Below are positions 50,792 to 59,206 of a stretch of 64,000 nucleotides of DNA, piece by piece (position 1 is the first letter of the stretch; every line of letters starts with the position of its first letter). The stretch spans positions 10,292,001 to 10,356,000 of the forward strand of contig NZ_CP155447.1 of NCBI RefSeq assembly GCF_045290345.1, in the 5' to 3' direction. The position numbers and the translations under genes were made by a program. Origin of the DNA: Singulisphaera sp045290345. Lineage in GTDB: Bacteria; Planctomycetota; Planctomycetia; Isosphaerales; Isosphaeraceae. The notes under the pieces are model-generated. The model did no database searches, was not told the DNA's origin, and saw only the letters and a list, made by a program, of their open reading frames with translations.

Positions 50792-52192
50792 TCAGAAGAG
50801 TTCGGAGATGGGTTGGCCCCCTTCGACGACGATCGGGATCGGACGCCCTTGGGGATTGACCCAGTAGCCGTTGGGGTCGATGCCGAGGTAGGTGAAGATG
50901 GTGGCGGCCAGATCCTGGGGCGTCACCTTGCGCTGGTTGATGCCGTACCCCTTGCTATCGGTGGCGCCGATGACCTGACCATGCCGGAGTCCGCCGCCGG
51001 CGAGGACCATTGACATCACGTGGGTCCAGTGCTCGCGTCCCGCCTCGCGATTGATCACGGGGGAACGGCCGAACTCGCCCATCATGACGATCAGCGTGCT
51101 ATCGAGCAGGCCACGCCCCTCGAGGTCAGCAACCAAGGTCGCCAGGGTCTGATCGACCCGAGGCAAGAGCGGCTTCAGGCCCTTCTCGATCCCTTTCCAG
51201 ACGACGTTATCGCCATGGTGGTCGAAATAGCCCCAGGCCCCGCTGACCATCACGTAGCTGACCCCCGCCTCGACGAGCCGACGCGCCAGGAGCGCCTTCG
51301 TCCCGATGCTGTCACGTCCGTAGGCGTCACGTAGCTTCGGATCTTCCTTATCGAGCTGGAAGGCCCGCTGAGCCTGCCCCGAGCTGACCATATCGATGGC
51401 CTGCCGGGTGTAGCGGTCCACATGCTCGATCGCCGAGTTGCTATCAACGTCCGACCTGAGGTGATCGAACTGCTTCCGGAGGGCCTCACGGCTGGTGAGG
51501 CGATCGAGGTTCACCCCTTTGGGAAGCTCGAAGCGTCCGGCCAGTTCGCTCCCCTTGACCGGCTCGAAGGCCGCCCCCATGTGCCCCGCACCCCAGACGT
51601 CGGCCTTCCAGCTATCGGCCAGTCCGACGAACGCCGGCATGTTCGGATCGTTCGGCCCGCGCAGTTTCGCGACGATCGACCCCATCGAAGGAAAGCCACC
51701 CCCCTCGCGGTTATCGTCGGTTCGCCGCGCCAGCGGATTCCCCGCCTGCATCGTGATCGGCGTGTGATTGCTCGCCGAGCAATCCATCGATCGGATCACG
51801 GTCAGCTTATCCATGATCGCGGCCTGACGCGGGAGATGCTCACTGAAGCGGACCCCCGGCACGTTCGTCGCGATCGAGCCGAACGGACCACGAACCTCAC
51901 TGGGCGCGTCAGGCTTGGGATCCCACATGTCGAGGTGGCTCGGCCCCCCGGACAGCCAGAAGAGGATCACCGACTTCGGCTTCGTGGCGGCGCCCCCCGT
52001 AATCGCCGCTTCCGCCCGAAGCTGCAAAAGTTGCGCGGCTGAGAGTCCGGCAATCCCCGACAGACCCGCCCTCATAAACCAGCGACGCGACGTCGAGCCG
52101 GCCCCGAGCAAATCCGACTCGGATGGACTCCACCCACTCGCACCAAGTCGATGGCTGACCTTGTGTGCGAATCCGCCGGCTCGTTCTTCCAT
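50792..52192 (-). CDS. DUF1501 exported protein
   Basis: 466 residues from ATG 52192, with GGGGAGG at good spacing (a GTG lies just before). The N-terminus has a twin-arginine-type signal (SRRWFMRAGLSGIAGLSAAQ), so it is probably exported folded via Tat. The domain is DUF1501, related to the alkaline phosphatase/sulfatase fold: ILFWLSGGPSHLDMWDPKP, NHTPITMQAGN, VSGAWGYFDHHGDN, LIVMMGEFGRSPVIN and GREHWTHVMSMVLAGGG. Such proteins are very numerous in planctomycetes, usually encoded next to DUF1549/DUF1553 proteins; that partner is absent here. The substrate is unknown. Confidence 0.88.
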   Translation of the reverse strand: MEERAGGFAHKVSHRLGASGWSPSESDLLGAGSTSRRWFMRAGLSGIAGLSAAQLLQLRAEAAITGGAATKPKSVILFWLSGGPSHLDMWDPKPDAPSEVRGPFGSIATNVPGVRFSEHLPRQAAIMDKLTVIRSMDCSASNHTPITMQAGNPLARRTDDNREGGGFPSMGSIVAKLRGPNDPNMPAFVGLADSWKADVWGAGHMGAAFEPVKGSELAGRFELPKGVNLDRLTSREALRKQFDHLRSDVDSNSAIEHVDRYTRQAIDMVSSGQAQRAFQLDKEDPKLRDAYGRDSIGTKALLARRLVEAGVSYVMVSGAWGYFDHHGDNVVWKGIEKGLKPLLPRVDQTLATLVADLEGRGLLDSTLIVMMGEFGRSPVINREAGREHWTHVMSMVLAGGGLRHGQVIGATDSKGYGINQRKVTPQDLAATIFTYLGIDPNGYWVNPQGRPIPIVVEGGQPISELF

Positions 52193-52364
52193 CACGAAAC
52201 CTCCCCAACGTCAGAGGGCTAATCTGACGGTTCTCTCCCTTGGCTCGCCTGTAGTGTAGCCGCTTTTCTCAATCGCTTCCAGCAATTCTTCAACTTTCAT
52301 TGGCACTCCTGGGAAACCGATCCGCACCCGATTCGGATCATCCCCAGAACCCACTTGATTCCTC

Positions 52365-52402
52365 AGACTAATTGTCTTACCCTTAACTCAGACATTCTGT
52401 CT
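52365..52402. promoter_or_regulatory. Two 13-bp palindromes, candidate BlaI operators
   Basis: AGACTAATTGTCT (52365-52377) and AGACATTCTGTCT (52390-52402) share the form AGAC-N5-GTCT, with centres 25 bases apart. Both lie just upstream of the BlaI-type repressor gene (ATG 52418), the second next to the ribosome binding site GGGGAGG. BlaI/MecI/CopY repressors bind palindromic operators with ACA/TGT cores as dimers, so these are likely autoregulatory sites. Confidence 0.65.
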
Positions 52403-52417
52403 TTGGGGAGGTACGGG

Positions 52418-52831
52418 ATGGCGAGGAAATCATCGAAGGACGTCACCGACGCGGAGTTGACGATCCTGCAAGCGATCTGGGCGCATGGACCGGCGACGAT
52501 CCGGCAGTTGGCCGAGCGAGTCTACGGCGAAGGGGGGACGTCGGCCTATGCCACGGTGCAAAAGCTCCTGGAGCGACTCGAAGTGAAGGGGGACGTGGTG
52601 CGTGACCGCACGGAAAGCATCCATGTCTTCCGGGCCGCCACCGATCGCGAGGAGTTGATCGGACGCAAGCTCAAGGCGGTGGCCGAGACGCTCTGCGGCG
52701 GGTCGCTCACGCCCCTTTTGAGCCACCTCGTGCAGCGGGGGCGGCTTTCCGAGCAGGAGCGGAGCGATCTCCGGTCCCTGATCGAACAGCTCGACCCAGG
52801 CGTTGAGCCGAACGACCACCCATCGAGTTAA
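52418..52831 (+). CDS. BlaI/MecI/CopY family repressor
   Basis: 137 residues from ATG 52418 (GGAGG 6 bases upstream). A winged-helix DNA-binding domain covers about 8-80: DVTDAELTILQAIWAHGPAT, RQLAERVYG, YATVQKLLERLEVKGDVV. The C-terminal helices form the dimerisation region and the site cleaved or altered by the partner protease in the BlaI/MecI system. Fifteen bases downstream is the BlaR1-type sensor gene, the usual operon. Two 13-bp palindromes precede it. The regulated target here is unknown; no beta-lactamase gene is in the window. Confidence 0.9.
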   Translation: MARKSSKDVTDAELTILQAIWAHGPATIRQLAERVYGEGGTSAYATVQKLLERLEVKGDVVRDRTESIHVFRAATDREELIGRKLKAVAETLCGGSLTPLLSHLVQRGRLSEQERSDLRSLIEQLDPGVEPNDHPSS

Positions 52832-52846
52832 GAGGGGAGGCGGCCT

Positions 52847-54730
52847 TTGGAAACGTTTCTGCGGGCGGGCCTTGGCAATGCCTTGCTGGCGACGATCCTG
52901 GCTCTCGGAGCGGCGGGTGCGGGGACGTGTCTCCGTCGCTGGCCCGCTGTGCGCCATGGACTCTGGTTGCTCGTGCTCCTGAAATTGGTCACCCCGCCGC
53001 TCTGGGTGGTTCCGCTGACCAGTCCCGTTCCCGTGCCCTCGCGCTCGGGTGACGAGGAGTCAACCCTCTGGGAAGTCGAAAGGGGAGAGAACAGGGCGTT
53101 CTCGCGGTCGTCCCAGGCCCGATACGCCCCCGAAGCGTTCGAAAAAAGGGGAGGGGGGGCGATCTGGTTCATCCCCCCCGCATCAATCGGCTCGATCGAT
53201 TGGACTCGACTGGCAGGAATGACCTGGCTCACCGGTTCGGTACTGACGCTGGCCGTTACCGGCCTGCGAATTCAGCGTTGGAATCGGCTGCTGAGGCTGG
53301 TGGAACCCACCTCGGTCGACGTTCAGGAGCAGGTGGATCAGCTTGCGAAACAGTTGGGGCTGTCACGGCCGCCGACGAGCTGGTGGTTCCCCGGTCCGTC
53401 CGCCCCGATGCTCTGGGCCCTGGGCTGCCAGGCCAGGCTCATCGTGCCGATTGAGCTCTGGAGCCGCCTTGATGATCGGCAACGAATCACCTTGCTCGTC
53501 CACGAACTCGCCCATCTCCGCCGGAAAGACCATTGGGTTCGCGTCATCGAGCTGCTCGCCACGGCGTTCTATTGGTGGTTGCCGACGACCTGGATTGCCC
53601 GCGGTGCGCTCCGCGAGGCGGAAGAGCAATGCTGCGACGCCTGGGTGGTCTGGGTCTGCCCAGACGCCCTCCGGGCGTATGCGGAGACGTTGTTGGACAC
53701 CGTGGATTTCCTCTCAGAAACCGGCCATGCTGCGCCTTTGGCGGCCAGCGGGTTCGGTCACGCCCATCACTTGAAACGGAGAGTGACCATGATCATGCAA
53801 GGGAAAACGCCCCGCGACCTCGGCTGGACCGGCCTCCTGACAATGCTCGGCCTCTCGGCGCTGCTCCTCCCGTTGTCACCGACCTGGGCTCAAAAGGCCG
53901 ACGACGAAGATCGAGTCAAATCCGAAGCCGATCAGGACGTCCAGGAATCCAAGGAAGGGTCGGAACGTTCCGAACTGGACAATTTGAAGCGAAAGCTTGG
54001 CGAGGAAATCCGCAGGCTCCAGTCGCTCGAGAAACGCGTTGTCGAGAAAGCGACGGCGACGATCAAGCCGGGCGATGGCTCCACGAAGGAGCAGGGGGAA
54101 TCTTCCCCGAAGGCCAGCTCCCCCGACGGGAATACGATTATCGAGTTTCGAGCCCACGACCTCGACGCGGCCAAAACCCTCAAGAGCTGGCCCACACAAC
54201 TTGAAGCGAAGGAACTCCAACTTCATATGACGCCCGTACACCGGGGTGCCATCGATCGAGAAGTGGCGAGAGCCAAGGCTGAGGTCGAGCGCGCCAGAGC
54301 CCAGCTCCACCGCGCGGAGTCGCAACTGGCAAAGCTTGGAGATGAGCTGAAAACTAAGAAATCCGATCAGGTCGTCCGCGAGAGGGAGCCACTGGCCAGG
54401 CTTCAAGTCGGGTTGAGAGCCAAGAAAGCCAACGTGAAGGAACTCGCGGAGCGTTCCGAGGACTCACGCGACGAGGGCAAAGACAGGGCCAAGGCTCGGG
54501 CCGAGGTGCGGATCGAACGTCGGCCGACTCTGAATCGCGAGTTGTTCGTCGTGCGTGATGTCGAGCGGATCAAGAAGCTCGAGGATGAGGTACGGCACCT
54601 GGTGGAAAAGAAGCTCGCGGCTCAGTCCCCCGAGAAAGATCGGCGGATCGCCGATCTCGAGAAGAAGCTGGATGAGCTCATCAACGAAGTGAAGAACCTC
54701 AAGTCCGAGCGGGGCGATTCCAAGAAGTGA
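52847..54730 (+). CDS. BlaR1/M56-type membrane metalloprotease with coiled-coil sensor
   Basis: 627 residues. The TTG start at 52847 follows GAGGGGAGG at 6 bases and 15 bases after the repressor stop. Membrane helices at about 10-28, 38-57 and 125-143 frame the M56 protease domain: HELAH at 219-223 (zinc ligands and catalytic Glu), then REAEEQCCDAW at about 256-266 with the third ligand. Another membrane segment lies at about 315-335 (GLLTMLGLSALLLPLSP). In BlaR1 a penicillin-binding domain follows; here residues about 345-627 are instead a long charged coiled coil (e.g. DNLKRKLGEEIRRLQSLEKR) with no PBP motif (no SxxK or KTG). So a different extracytoplasmic stimulus is probably sensed. Confidence 0.85.
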   Translation: METFLRAGLGNALLATILALGAAGAGTCLRRWPAVRHGLWLLVLLKLVTPPLWVVPLTSPVPVPSRSGDEESTLWEVERGENRAFSRSSQARYAPEAFEKRGGGAIWFIPPASIGSIDWTRLAGMTWLTGSVLTLAVTGLRIQRWNRLLRLVEPTSVDVQEQVDQLAKQLGLSRPPTSWWFPGPSAPMLWALGCQARLIVPIELWSRLDDRQRITLLVHELAHLRRKDHWVRVIELLATAFYWWLPTTWIARGALREAEEQCCDAWVVWVCPDALRAYAETLLDTVDFLSETGHAAPLAASGFGHAHHLKRRVTMIMQGKTPRDLGWTGLLTMLGLSALLLPLSPTWAQKADDEDRVKSEADQDVQESKEGSERSELDNLKRKLGEEIRRLQSLEKRVVEKATATIKPGDGSTKEQGESSPKASSPDGNTIIEFRAHDLDAAKTLKSWPTQLEAKELQLHMTPVHRGAIDREVARAKAEVERARAQLHRAESQLAKLGDELKTKKSDQVVREREPLARLQVGLRAKKANVKELAERSEDSRDEGKDRAKARAEVRIERRPTLNRELFVVRDVERIKKLEDEVRHLVEKKLAAQSPEKDRRIADLEKKLDELINEVKNLKSERGDSKK

Positions 54731-54745
54731 ACCCCCTCCCGCCTG

Positions 54746-54770
54746 GCCGGCCGGTGAAAGACCGGCCGGC
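54746..54770. terminator. Bidirectional hairpin between convergent genes
   Basis: GCCGGCCGGT (54746-54755) and ACCGGCCGGC (54761-54770) pair perfectly around the loop GAAAG. It lies 15 bases after the BlaR1-type stop and before the methyltransferase stop (54834, minus), so it may end both transcripts. No long T run; CTTCCTCTGTTT follows on the plus strand. Confidence 0.6.
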
Positions 54771-54833
54771 AGCTTCCTCTGTTTGGCTTCCAATTTCGCT
54801 CGACTGGAAGAGATCCCAGCGGGCAGACCGCGG

Positions 54834-56027
54834 TCAGGAAACCCGGCAAACGAAACCCTTCAGGTATTCGGTTTCCAGGCAGGAGGCCGAGACCGGGTGG
54901 TCGGCGGCCTGGCCGCGTTGCTCGAGGATCTGGATCGACCGCCCCGACAGTTCGGCGAGTTGACCGATCAGGTCGGCGAAGAGGCCACGTTCGACCAGGC
55001 CCGAGCACGAGAAGCTGACGAGCAACCCGTCGGGTTCAAGCACATCGAGCGCGGCCCGATTCAGGCGGAGATAGCCCTTCAGGGCGTCTTCGACCCCTCG
55101 AGGGTGGCGGGCGAACTTGGGGGGGTCGCAAATCACGACGCCGAATCGGTCACTGCCCGCGCGGATCGTCTCGAGCGCATCGAAGACATCCGCCGATTCA
55201 AACCGCGCCTTGCCCAGTTGGTTGAGCACGGCGTGATGGCGGGCCACTTCGACCGCGGTTGAGGAGCTATCGATCCCCAAGACCGACTCCGCCCCGCCGT
55301 GCTTGAGCGCGTTCAGCGCAAACGCACCGGTATAGGTGAACAAGTCGAGGACCCGTTTGCCCTGACAGTACTGGGCCACGGCCCGGCGATTCTCGCGCTG
55401 ATCGAGGTAGAAACCGGTCTTTTGCCCGGCTTTCACGTCGACCCAGAAGGTCAGGCCGTTCTCGATGATCTCCACCGGGGCCACGGGTGCACTGCCGTGG
55501 AACACGTCCTCGTGCGGACGGATCCCTTCCTGCTCGGCGGTCGTCCGATCGGGCCGGGAGAGAATTCCTTCGAGATCGGGCTCCTGGGCGAGGAGGCCGA
55601 TCAGCAGTTCCCGCCGCTCGAAGAGGGCCAGGCTGGTGAACTGAACGACCAGCCAGCGATCGTAGCGGTCGACCGTGAGGCCCGAAAGCCCGTCGGATTC
55701 GCTCGCGATCAGCCGATACGCGGCATTGGGCCCGCCCAGGTGGAGAATCTCTCGCCTCAGGCGGACCGCGGTGGCGACGGTCTTCGCCCAAAACTCGTCA
55801 TCGAGCGGCCCGCCGTCCCAGCGGTAGAGCCGGACCCGGATGGCGCTGTTGGGGTTGAAGAGGCCGCGAGCGATGAACTGACCTTCATGACTGAAGACCT
55901 CCACCTCGGAGCCCGGTTTCGGCTCGCCTTCGACCCTGGCGATGGAGGTGACAAACAACCAAGGGTGACGCGCAAAGAAAGGGCGCGCTCGACGCGGCTT
56001 AACGATGACTCGGGGAAGGCTGGCCAT
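54834..56027 (-). CDS. rlmI: Class I SAM-dependent rRNA (cytosine-5) methyltransferase, RlmI-like
   Basis: 397 residues. The N-terminal PUA domain (about 5-80, ARPFFARHPWLFVTSIARVE) binds RNA. The central region has GFYLDQRENR and VLDLFTYTGAFALNALKHG (SAM-binding motif I). The catalytic CDPPKFARHPRG (motif IV) and SFSCSG (motif VI, Cys) match the RlmI/YccW class that methylates C1962 of 23S rRNA. The start ATG at 56027 gives the usual N-terminus. It is convergent with the BlaR1-type gene and on the same strand as the response regulator, 177 bases apart. Confidence 0.88.
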   Translation of the reverse strand: MASLPRVIVKPRRARPFFARHPWLFVTSIARVEGEPKPGSEVEVFSHEGQFIARGLFNPNSAIRVRLYRWDGGPLDDEFWAKTVATAVRLRREILHLGGPNAAYRLIASESDGLSGLTVDRYDRWLVVQFTSLALFERRELLIGLLAQEPDLEGILSRPDRTTAEQEGIRPHEDVFHGSAPVAPVEIIENGLTFWVDVKAGQKTGFYLDQRENRRAVAQYCQGKRVLDLFTYTGAFALNALKHGGAESVLGIDSSSTAVEVARHHAVLNQLGKARFESADVFDALETIRAGSDRFGVVICDPPKFARHPRGVEDALKGYLRLNRAALDVLEPDGLLVSFSCSGLVERGLFADLIGQLAELSGRSIQILEQRGQAADHPVSASCLETEYLKGFVCRVS

Positions 56028-56204
56028 CTCTGGGATAGTCCTCTGGCATGAAGTCGGAACGAGGAGGCAATGGAAGTAGGGACCGCCCTTGACCGATCAT
56101 CGCTCGTCGCGGAAGGGATTCGTAAGTCATGGATCAACGGGTCGAAACTGGCGAGTCCCGCCTGGGCACAGCCAACGCGGGACTCACGGAGAATCAATCC
56201 GTCA

Positions 56205-56672
56205 TCACCGCTCGCCTTCGGGAGAGCGGCTGGTGGTCTCGAATTCAGCGAGATACGCCAGTGTGCGATCCAGTTGATTCTTCAAGTGCCGAACACGCAG
56301 CATACTCTTGATCCGGCACAAAAGTTCGACCTTGTTGACCGGTTTCGTCAGAAAGTCGTCAGTGCCCGCCTGAACCCCGCGTTCGAAGTCGGAGGCTTCG
56401 TTGAGCGCGGTGACCATCAGAATCAGGAGATCCTTGGTGGCAGGATTCGCGCGCAGTTTTCGACAGACTTCAAAGCCGGAGAGCCGGGGCATCATGACGT
56501 CGAGCAGCAGGAGGTCGGGCTGAAACTCGGCGACAACGCGCAAAGTATCCTCGCCGTCGAACGCGGTCCGAATTTCGCAGTCGACATCACTGAGATAGGC
56601 CTCCAGCAACTCCACATTCTGGAGGTTGTCGTCGGCGATCACAATTTTCGGGAGACCTTTCGGCTGATCCAA
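56205..56672 (-). CDS. Stand-alone response regulator
   Basis: 155 residues. The start is TTG at 56672, with AGGAG 8 bases upstream. A receiver domain fills the protein: acidic pair Asp14-Asp15, phospho-acceptor Asp58 in LLLLDVMMPRLSG, Thr88 in MVTAL and Lys110 in LTKPVN. There is no output domain; about 30 extra residues at the C-terminus (HLKNQLDRTLAYLAEFETTS) may be a short helix for partner binding. No histidine kinase is adjacent, so its partner lies elsewhere. Output by protein interaction is inferred. Confidence 0.88.
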   Translation of the reverse strand: MDQPKGLPKIVIADDNLQNVELLEAYLSDVDCEIRTAFDGEDTLRVVAEFQPDLLLLDVMMPRLSGFEVCRKLRANPATKDLLILMVTALNEASDFERGVQAGTDDFLTKPVNKVELLCRIKSMLRVRHLKNQLDRTLAYLAEFETTSRSPEGER

Positions 56673-56996
56673 AGCAAGATCTCCTGAGGAGAATCCGACC
56701 AGCTGCCCCGAAATCCCTCAAAAGGGATATGTCTTGCAGACTGAGCAGGACGGAAATTGAGTCGAGAGTTGGAGCGGGATTCTTTCCGCCTGATTTTAAC
56801 CGGAGCGGCCCCTCGCCGAAACCGGAATTGTCAGCGAACTCCCCGCGAGAGTGTGAGGATGAGGGATGAGATCCGACGACTGTCGCTTGCCGTGTCGCAG
56901 GAACATGGTAAAATTGCCAGTAACGCGTTGCTCTCCTGAGAGAGTGGCTCTCTTTGGGACGCGACATGCGCCCTCTCCGTGCGAGGAGGCTCGTCC
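56673..56996. other. Divergent intergenic region
   Basis: About 320 bases between the response regulator (minus) and the sigma factor (plus). The only element identified is the candidate sigma-factor promoter at 56887-56914. Confidence 0.5.
56887..56914 (+). promoter_or_regulatory. Candidate promoter of sigma factor gene
   Basis: TTGCCG (56887-56892) and TAAAAT (56909-56914) with a 16-base spacer, about 80 bases upstream of the GTG start. A sigma-70-like match found by eye. Confidence 0.5.
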
Positions 56997-57575
56997 GTGC
57001 CCTTACGTGAGATCGACCGACAGTTGATTGATCGTTGCCTCCGGAAAGAACCCGGGGCCTGGAATGATTTCGTCGATCGATACATGGGCCTCATCTACCA
57101 CGTGATTCATCACGTGTCGCATGCTCGAAGTATCGTGCTCTCGCCGGCGGACATCGAAGATATTGCCGCCGAGATCTTTCTCGAGATCGTCGACGAAGAT
57201 TATGGCGCGTTACGCCGTTTTAAAGGAGCGAGCTCGCTCCCGACCTACTTGACCGTGGTTGCGCGGCGGATTTGCGTCAAAGAAGTCATCAAGCGCCATC
57301 GCGAAGCCGAACTGGGGCACATCCAGGCCCATCGGTCCAGCGTTGACGAAGACGCTTCGGGCGAGGCAGAGGCGATCGCCTCGGCGGAGGAGGTTGAGCG
57401 CATGCTCGAAACCCTTCCCGAACGTGATGCCGAAATTGTCCGGCTCTATCACTTGAAATATCTGAATTATCGTCAGATCGGCAAACAACTCGGGATCCCC
57501 GAGAATTCCGTCGGTCCGATCCTGGCCAAGGCACGCAAACGCCTTCGTCGGACGGCCGAACAACGGACCGGTTAA
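56997..57575 (+). CDS. Sigma-70 family RNA polymerase sigma factor (ECF-like)
   Basis: 192 residues from GTG 56997, with GAGGAGG 7 bases upstream (in-frame GTG at 56979 abuts that site). Region 2 covers about 20-90 (NDFVDRYMGLIYHVIHH, IAAEIFLEIVDEDYG, LPTYLTVVARRICV, the core-binding and -10 parts). Region 4 covers about 130-185 (LETLPERDAEIVRLYHLKYL, RQIGKQLGIPENSVGPILAK, the -35 helix-turn-helix). Regions 1 and 3 are absent, as in ECF sigma factors. No anti-sigma gene is adjacent (the next gene is 310 bases away on the other strand). A strong terminator follows. Confidence 0.88.
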   Translation: MPLREIDRQLIDRCLRKEPGAWNDFVDRYMGLIYHVIHHVSHARSIVLSPADIEDIAAEIFLEIVDEDYGALRRFKGASSLPTYLTVVARRICVKEVIKRHREAELGHIQAHRSSVDEDASGEAEAIASAEEVERMLETLPERDAEIVRLYHLKYLNYRQIGKQLGIPENSVGPILAKARKRLRRTAEQRTG

Positions 57576-57885
57576 CCCCCCCAACCGAATTGGTCGGGGA
57601 GCATGGGACCAGGCGTTCGTCTGGGACCGCATGCTCCCCGATTTTTTTTGCGCATCCCTTGAATGAAACGGGTTGGTTCGCGTCCGGGAGAGAGTGGGGG
57701 GGCGTTTTTTGGCCCCTGGGCGAAGCGGCACTTTGGTCTTTCGGCTCCACGGGAACCAGTCACGCGTCGACTGGGGAAAGAGCCGGCCGGGCTACCGAGG
57801 CTTCAGATTCTCGCCTCAAACATCCACCTCGCGACGCACAAGTCAGCCACAACCGCGAGCGAATTACCGGCCTTTTGCCGTGAGA
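57576..57885. other. Convergent intergenic region
   Basis: About 310 bases between the sigma factor (plus) and the LolA-like gene (minus). It holds the sigma-factor terminator at 57594-57649; nothing else recognisable. Confidence 0.5.
57594..57649 (+). terminator. Intrinsic terminator of sigma factor gene
   Basis: TCGGGGAGCATG (57594-57605) pairs perfectly with CATGCTCCCCGA (57630-57641), with an inner CCAG/CTGG stem in the loop. Eight T follow (57642-57649). Strong rho-independent terminator 18 bases after the stop. Confidence 0.93.
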
Positions 57886-59028
57886 TTAGCGTTCGAAGCT
57901 CGAGTTCGACGCCCGCCATCGCGTCGAAACCTCCGGCTTTGCGTAGCTTGGTTCCGGAGCGGTCGGCAGGGCGGGGCCAAGTAGATCGTCTCTGAGCGAG
58001 GTCCGTGTCGACGAAAGCGCCACCGGGTCTCGTTCCGTGCGCATCGCCCCATCGACTCCGAGCGGGGCAGGCTCGCCCAATTTCACTCCCGTCGGCGGAG
58101 CGGGAAGCGTCTCGCGAAGGGTGGTCGGACCTTGTTGTGGTAAAGGCTTGATACCCGCGGCCAGGTCGACACGCTGGTAACCATGCCTCGGATCCTCCAC
58201 GAAGAGGGCCGCGTACTTATCCGCGGGGAACTCCTCGTTGATCTTCGTCGATCCTTGGGCGAACGTGACATCCAGGTTGAGACGATCTCGCGTCCACTCG
58301 AGCTTCATCCGCTTGGGGAGATAGACCGTCTCTTCGGGATGATTCCCGTCGGTAATTTGCAGGTAATCCTCAATGACCGCCCGAGCAATGAGGGTCTTCG
58401 CATCGCCCGCAAAGAGCTGATGCTCCTTGATCCGGCGCGTCGACTTGGTGAGGACAGTTACTCGGGTGACCGTTTCGCCCCCCGTGCGAGTCGGAGCGTG
58501 ATTCAGGACCAGCGTGTCAGGGTCGGTGCCTGGAGTCACCGTACAACCGGCGGCCTCATCCTCGCTGATGACGCGAAGGCCCAGGGCCTCGACGATCCAT
58601 TCGGGCTGGAGCGTGGCGGGGGAGAGCGGCGTCTTACCTGACTCGTCGTAGTCGCAGTAAAAGATCGCCTTCTGATCGTTATCCTTGGTCCAGAACCAGA
58701 ACTTCTCGTGATTCGACCCGATGTCGGCAACATCGCCGCCCGTCGATCTTACTTCGAGCCGGAAATTGCGCGGACGTTCTAAGGCCAGGTAGCCATTGGC
58801 CGCCCCCACCGGTCGCCGCCCTTTACTGACGGAGAGCGACGGCTTGGCCGAGATTTTCTCAATCCGTTCGGCGTTGCGGTTGTGCTCAGTGATCAGTGTC
58901 TGGGCATCAAGTTGCGGCCTGGCCACGACAGGAGCCTGCCGTGCGAGGTTATCGACACCCGCAGTCCGGCAACCCGTCTGCACGACAAGTAACAGAGCCG
59001 CAAAAGAGACAGGCCGAGCATACCTCAT
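57886..59028 (-). CDS. Exported LolA-like/lipoprotein-type hypothetical protein
   Basis: 380 residues. The N-terminus (MRYARPVSFAALLLVVQTGC) looks like a lipoprotein signal with a loosely fitting lipobox; the Cys at residue 20 would be the lipidated residue. The next part has a beta-rich fold like outer-membrane lipoprotein-sorting proteins: EHNRNAERIEKISAKPSLSV, GYLALERPRNFRLEVRSTGG, EKFWFWTKDN, YLPKRMKLEWTRDRLNLDVT. The Pro/Arg-rich C-terminus is disordered. It has the same general layout as the TIGR03009-type protein at 26943. Function unknown; monocistronic. Confidence 0.75.
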   Translation of the reverse strand: MRYARPVSFAALLLVVQTGCRTAGVDNLARQAPVVARPQLDAQTLITEHNRNAERIEKISAKPSLSVSKGRRPVGAANGYLALERPRNFRLEVRSTGGDVADIGSNHEKFWFWTKDNDQKAIFYCDYDESGKTPLSPATLQPEWIVEALGLRVISEDEAAGCTVTPGTDPDTLVLNHAPTRTGGETVTRVTVLTKSTRRIKEHQLFAGDAKTLIARAVIEDYLQITDGNHPEETVYLPKRMKLEWTRDRLNLDVTFAQGSTKINEEFPADKYAALFVEDPRHGYQRVDLAAGIKPLPQQGPTTLRETLPAPPTGVKLGEPAPLGVDGAMRTERDPVALSSTRTSLRDDLLGPALPTAPEPSYAKPEVSTRWRASNSSFER

Positions 59029-59206
59029 ACAGAGTCCTTTCCGGTCGGAACATCGACCGGCGACAAGGCAGTCTCTCGAGGGGTGCAGCGATGGGGATGG
59101 GCCTTGCGACGGGAGGGGGAAGGTTACCCCAATCCCCCCCGCCGAACAAGCCGGATTCTCCGTCGCAAAAACGAACCACTTTTAGGATCGACCAATCCCA
59201 CGGTTC

